This document shows, one piece after another, positions 13,468 through 16,489 of a stretch of 16,489 bases of DNA (its first letter is position 1; every line of letters begins with the position of its first letter). The stretch covers positions 1 through 16,489 of the forward strand of contig JAEYYZ010000023.1 in NCBI GenBank assembly GCA_023428185.1, read 5' to 3'. The notes under the pieces are model-generated. The model worked only from the letters and a program-made list of their open reading frames with translations. It was not told where the DNA came from and made no database searches. Origin of the DNA: Actinomycetes bacterium (GTDB lineage Bacteria; Actinomycetota; Actinomycetes; Actinomycetales; Demequinaceae). Position numbers and translations under genes: made by a program.

Positions 13468-14307
13468 TTAGCGCTTGTTCTTGCCGGAACGACGGCGACG
13501 AACAATGAGCTTGTCGCTTTCCTTGTTGGCTTTGCGAGTGCGGCCCTCAGGCTTGCCCCAAGGGCTCACCGGGTGACGACCACCAGAGGTCTTACCTTCA
13601 CCACCACCGTGCGGGTGGTCAACCGGGTTCATGACGACACCACGGACGGTGGGGCGCTTGCCCTTCCACCGCATGCGGCCGGCCTTACCCCAGTTGATGT
13701 TGGACTGTTCGGCGTTACCGACCGTGCCGATGGTGGCGCGGCAGCGAGCGTCGACGTTGCGGATCTCACCAGAGGGCATACGCAACTGGGCGTAGGGGCC
13801 ATCCTTGGCGACCAACTGCACCGACGAACCAGCCGAACGAGCGATCTTGGCGCCGCCGCCGGGCTTGAGTTCGATGGCGTGCACCACGGTACCGGTGGGG
13901 ATGTTGCGCAACGGCAGGTTGTTGCCGGGCTTGATGTCGGCCGCGGCGCCTGCCTCAACCTTGTCACCCTGCGACAGCTTGTCGGGAGCAATGATGTAGC
14001 GCTTCTCGCCATCTGCGTAGTGCAGCAGCGCGATGCGTGCGGTGCGGTTGGGGTCGTACTCAATGTGAGCAACGGTGGCAGGCACGCCGTCCTTGTCGTG
14101 ACGACGGAAGTCGATCAGACGGTAGGCGCGCTTGTGACCGCCACCTTGGTGACGAGTGGTGATACGGCCGGTGTTGTTACGGCCGCCCTTCTTGTGCAAC
14201 GGGCGCACGAGCGACTTCTCGGGCTCGGAGCGCGTCACCTCGACAAAGTCGGCGACGGAGGAGCCACGACGGCCCGGAGTCGTCGGCTTGTACTTGCGAA
14301 TAGCCAT
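13468..14307 (-). CDS. rplB: 50S ribosomal protein L2 (uL2)
   Basis: L2 is among the most conserved large-subunit proteins. It helps subunits join and supports peptidyl transfer. The 279-residue product has the expected length and carries the invariant MNPVDHPHGGGEGK motif (about residues 226–239), including the His (about 231) that corresponds to His229 of E. coli L2. The C-terminus is strongly basic (RRRRSGKNKR). An AAGGGAC ribosome binding site precedes the ATG. It is 19 bases after rplW and 15 bases before rpsS. Confidence 0.99.
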   Translation of the reverse strand: MAIRKYKPTTPGRRGSSVADFVEVTRSEPEKSLVRPLHKKGGRNNTGRITTRHQGGGHKRAYRLIDFRRHDKDGVPATVAHIEYDPNRTARIALLHYADGEKRYIIAPDKLSQGDKVEAGAAADIKPGNNLPLRNIPTGTVVHAIELKPGGGAKIARSAGSSVQLVAKDGPYAQLRMPSGEIRNVDARCRATIGTVGNAEQSNINWGKAGRMRWKGKRPTVRGVVMNPVDHPHGGGEGKTSGGRHPVSPWGKPEGRTRKANKESDKLIVRRRRSGKNKR

Positions 14308-14326
14308 GAGTTAAGTCCCTTACGTC

Positions 14327-14632
14327 CTAGCTGGCCCGGCCGCTAAAGATGTCAATCGCTTCGCCGGCACCTACGGTGACGACGGCGCGCTTGATGTCCT
14401 TGCGCTTGCCAAGGCCAAAGCGCGTGCGACGCGTCTTGCCCTTGCGGTTGATGGTGTTGACGGATGAAACCTTCACGCCAAAGATCTGCTCGACGGCAAT
14501 CTTGATTTCCGTCTTGTTGGCGCGGGGGTCCACCTCAAAGGTGTACTTGCCCTGATCCATAAGCGCATAGCTCTTTTCAGAGACGATGGGCTTGATCAGG
14601 ATGTCGCGGGGGTCCTTGTTCAGTGCAGTCAT
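14327..14632 (-). CDS. rplW: 50S ribosomal protein L23 (uL23)
   Basis: L23 sits at the tunnel exit, where trigger factor and SRP dock. The 101-residue product matches the family length and shows DILIKPIVSEKS near the N-terminus and the basic extended loop VNTINRKGKTRR. A GGAGGAG ribosome binding site overlaps the end of rplD, and only two bases separate the two genes, so translation is probably coupled. It lies in the standard place between rplD and rplB. Confidence 0.98.
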   Translation of the reverse strand: MTALNKDPRDILIKPIVSEKSYALMDQGKYTFEVDPRANKTEIKIAVEQIFGVKVSSVNTINRKGKTRRTRFGLGKRKDIKRAVVTVGAGEAIDIFSGRAS

Positions 14633-14634
14633 GA

Positions 14635-15333
14635 TCAGTTCTCCTCCGCCTCGGCCGCAGCCTCGGACTCGGTAGCAACAGCCTTAGCCGAAACTCCCTT
14701 GGCCGGGCCCGCGAGGAAGGCCTCGAGAGCAGCAGCGGTGAAGACAACGTCGTCGTTGATGAGGACGTCGTACGTGTTGATCTGGTCCACGGCGATCACG
14801 TGAACGCCAGCTGCGTTGCGCAACGACTTCCAGGCGACCTCGTCGGTGCGGGTCAGCACCACGAGCGCGTTGCGTCCATTGGTGAGGCCTGCCAACGCGG
14901 CGAGAGCGGTCTTGGTGGAGGGGGTGTCCCCCGACACGACGCTCTTGAGCACGTGCACACGGCCATTGCGAGCCCGGTCAGAGAGGGCACCACGCAACGC
15001 GGCTGCCTTCATCTTCTTGGGCGTGCGCTGCGTGTAGTCACGCGGCTGGGGGCCGTGAACAACTCCACCACCGGTGAACTGAGGAGCACGGGTTGAACCC
15101 TGACGGGCGCGACCGGTGCCCTTCTGCTTGTACGGCTTGCGTCCACCACCGGACACCATGGCCCGGGTCTTGGTGGCGTGCGTGCCCTGGCGAGCTGCTG
15201 CACGCTGAGCGACAACAACTTGGTGAATCAAGGGCACGTTAGTGACGACGTCGAACACTTCACCGGGAAGTTCGGCGGTGCCTGACTTCTTGCCGGCGGC
15301 GTCGAGCACGTCGATGGTCTGCGCGGTAGCCAT
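14635..15333 (-). CDS. rplD: 50S ribosomal protein L4 (uL4)
   Basis: L4 binds domain I of 23S rRNA and sends a long loop into the exit tunnel beside L22. The loop is visible as SGGGRKPYKQKGTGRARQG, the region where macrolide-resistance changes occur in other bacteria; nothing unusual is seen in it. The 232-residue product is slightly longer than typical because of an acidic Ala/Glu-rich C-terminal tail ending in AEEN, a common actinobacterial elaboration. AAGGGAGC, part of which lies in the end of rplC, serves as the ribosome binding site. In E. coli L4 represses the S10 operon; whether it does here is unknown. Confidence 0.98.
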   Translation of the reverse strand: MATAQTIDVLDAAGKKSGTAELPGEVFDVVTNVPLIHQVVVAQRAAARQGTHATKTRAMVSGGGRKPYKQKGTGRARQGSTRAPQFTGGGVVHGPQPRDYTQRTPKKMKAAALRGALSDRARNGRVHVLKSVVSGDTPSTKTALAALAGLTNGRNALVVLTRTDEVAWKSLRNAAGVHVIAVDQINTYDVLINDDVVFTAAALEAFLAGPAKGVSAKAVATESEAAAEAEEN

Positions 15334-15337
15334 GGCT

Positions 15338-16000
15338 CTACGCTCCCTTCGCGGCGGAACGGATCAGGACAAAGCCACCCTTGTTGCCGGGAACGGCACC
15401 CTTGAGGAGGACCAAGCCCTTCTCGGTGTCAACCGAGTGGACGGTGAGGTTCTGAACGGTCTTGCGGGCGTTACCCATGCGACCGGCCATCTTGATGCCC
15501 TTGAACACGCGCGACGGGGTCGCGGCGGCGCCAATGGAACCAGGCTTGCGGTGGTTGCGGTGAGCACCGTGGGAAGCGCCGACGCCGTGGAAGCCGTGAC
15601 GCTTCATCACACCAGCGGTGCCCTTGCCCTTAGTGGTACCGGTGACGTCAACCAACTGGCCGGCCTCGAAGGCATCGGCTGCAATCTCCTGACCGAGCGC
15701 GAACTCGGCAGCGTTTGCAGTACGCACCTCAGCAACGTGGCGGCGAGGCGTGACGCCTGCGGCCTCGAAGTGCCCCTTGAGGGGGTTGGTGACGCGGCGG
15801 GGGTCGACGGTGCCGAACGCGAGCTGAATGGCCTCGTAGCCATCGCGCTCTACGTTGCGCACCTGAGTCACGACGTTGGTGTCTACCTGGACGACAGTGA
15901 CGGGTACTACCCGGCCCTGCTCGTCCCACACCTGCGTCATGCCCAGCTTCATACCGAGCAGCGCCGTGACGGTGCGCTGGGCATTGGAAGTCGAAGTCAT
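15338..16000 (-). CDS. rplC: 50S ribosomal protein L3 (uL3)
   Basis: L3 binds 23S rRNA near the peptidyl transferase centre and is one of the first proteins in 50S assembly. The 220-residue product has the N-terminal LLGMKLGMTQVWDE motif, the central loop that reaches the catalytic centre (GSIG…TPSRVFKG) and the following MAGRMGN. At the site where E. coli L3 carries methylated Gln (GSIGQNQTP) this protein has Ala residues, so PrmB-type modification is not expected there; this is my inference from comparison. An AAGGAA ribosome binding site precedes the ATG. Its stop is four bases from rplD. Confidence 0.98.
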   Translation of the reverse strand: MTSTSNAQRTVTALLGMKLGMTQVWDEQGRVVPVTVVQVDTNVVTQVRNVERDGYEAIQLAFGTVDPRRVTNPLKGHFEAAGVTPRRHVAEVRTANAAEFALGQEIAADAFEAGQLVDVTGTTKGKGTAGVMKRHGFHGVGASHGAHRNHRKPGSIGAAATPSRVFKGIKMAGRMGNARKTVQNLTVHSVDTEKGLVLLKGAVPGNKGGFVLIRSAAKGA

Positions 16001-16022
16001 GATGATGGGTTCCTTAAAGCTT

Positions 16023-16331
16023 CTAGAGCTTGATCTCGATGTTCACGTCCGCGGGCAGGTCGAGACGCATCAGCGAGTCAACTGCCTTGGGCGTGGGGTC
16101 CACGATGTCGATCAGACGCTTGTGGGTGCGCATCTCGAAGTGCTCGCGGGAGTCCTTGTACTTGTGGGGCGAACGGATCACAACGAACACGTTCTTTTCG
16201 GTCGGCAGCGGGACGGGTCCCACCACGGACGCACCAGCGCGCGTGACCGTCTCAACGATCTTGCGAGCCGAAGAGTCGATGACCTCGTGGTCGTAGCTCT
16301 TCAGCCGAATGCGGATCTTCTGTCCCGCCAT
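16023..16331 (-). CDS. rpsJ: 30S ribosomal protein S10 (uS10, NusE)
   Basis: S10 is a head protein of the small subunit that binds the 3' domain of 16S rRNA and, as NusE, also joins transcription antitermination complexes. The 102-residue product has the family's usual length and shows YDHEVID near residues 13–19 and the HKYKDSREHFE loop in the middle. A longer reading from an upstream ATG at 16358 is possible. I chose the inner ATG because MAGQKIRIRLK is the standard family N-terminus and an AAAGG-type ribosome binding site lies ahead of it. It opens the S10 operon, 22 bases ahead of rplC. Confidence 0.98.
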   Translation of the reverse strand: MAGQKIRIRLKSYDHEVIDSSARKIVETVTRAGASVVGPVPLPTEKNVFVVIRSPHKYKDSREHFEMRTHKRLIDIVDPTPKAVDSLMRLDLPADVNIEIKL

Positions 16332-16489
16332 GGCGTGTCTGCCTTTTCTCTCGTACATCTATGGGTGTCTCACCGACCCCCGCGCTCGGGCGTGTCGCGT
16401 AGTGCGACACACGCGCGCCTGAACGATTTCTCGAAGGATTGGTGTGACGGTGGCTGCCCTCAAAAAGGCAACCGCAATATTGTGCCAGA
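16332..16489 (-). promoter_or_regulatory. S10 operon leader with two hairpins and a possible -10 element
   Basis: This is the noncoding stretch upstream of rpsJ. On the minus strand it holds a possible -10 hexamer CAATAT at 16482–16477, whose -35 would lie outside the window. A 7-bp hairpin with one G·U pair follows (arms 16467–16473 and 16452–16458), with a T-rich loop. A perfect 7-bp hairpin GTGTCGC/GCGACAC comes next (arms 16404–16410 and 16392–16398). Leaders of S10 operons are often regulatory; in E. coli L4 acts there. These hairpins are seen in the sequence, but any regulatory role is inferred. No run of T follows either stem on the minus strand, so neither is an obvious terminator. 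Confidence 0.4.

Noticed and set aside
13411..14346. Plus-strand open frame of 311 codons opposite rplB
   Set aside because: Antisense shadow of a conserved gene; no recognisable domain.
16332..16358. Nine-codon longer start for rpsJ
   Set aside because: The extra MYERKGRHA has no family support, and the inner ATG has a plausible ribosome binding site inside that stretch.
1..16489. CRISPR array, insertion sequence, tRNA or integrated element
   Set aside because: No spaced repeats, transposase frames, terminal repeats or tRNA-like cloverleafs were seen. Gene content and order are core chromosome throughout.

Overview
The window is a long, almost entirely minus-strand run of the conserved S10–spc–alpha ribosomal protein superoperon. 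It runs from the rpsJ leader at the right edge (about 16489) to the first 169 codons of rpoA at the left edge. Gene order and protein character point to a high-GC Gram-positive (Actinomycetota), most likely Micrococcales. The indicators are a zinc-binding S14 of the short type, a short adenylate kinase without a zinc lid, secY–adk–map followed by infA–rpmJ–rpsM–rpsK–rpoA, no rpsD between rpsK and rpoA, and an S3 with a low-complexity Arg/Glu/Gly/Ala tail. I cannot name the genus from sequence alone.

Layout in transcription order (right to left). (1) 16489–11295: leader, then rpsJ, rplC, rplD, rplW, rplB, rpsS, rplV, rpsC, rplP, rpmC (with rpsQ following), the S10 operon. (2) 11276–4546: rpsQ, rplN, rplX, rplE, rpsN, rpsH, rplF, rplR, rpsE, rpmD, rplO, secY, adk, the spc operon. 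The genes are very tightly packed, and many junctions share one base in a TAATG stop/start. (3) map directly abuts adk. Its stop codon lies inside a five-copy 8-bp tandem repeat. (4) 3547–2092: an unusual insertion of three small paralogous genes encoding variant leucine-rich-repeat (LRV-type) helical repeat proteins, with a palindrome and alternative-pairing hairpins between the second and third. (5) 1992–1: infA with its own promoter-like sequence, rpmJ, rpsM, rpsK and the start of rpoA. The rpsM and rpoA leaders each carry three consecutive RNA hairpins.

Most genes work together as structural parts of the 30S and 50S subunits. They are joined by the protein export channel (SecY), nucleotide balancing (Adk), N-terminal methionine removal (Map), translation initiation (IF-1) and transcription (RNA polymerase alpha). 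The parts that stand out from a textbook superoperon are the LRV gene trio, an rplO gene whose product carries an extra N-terminal Ala/Lys/Pro tail of about 127 residues, and the structured leaders. No mobile elements, tRNA or rRNA genes, or CRISPR arrays were seen. No unexplained stretch exceeds 300 bases.
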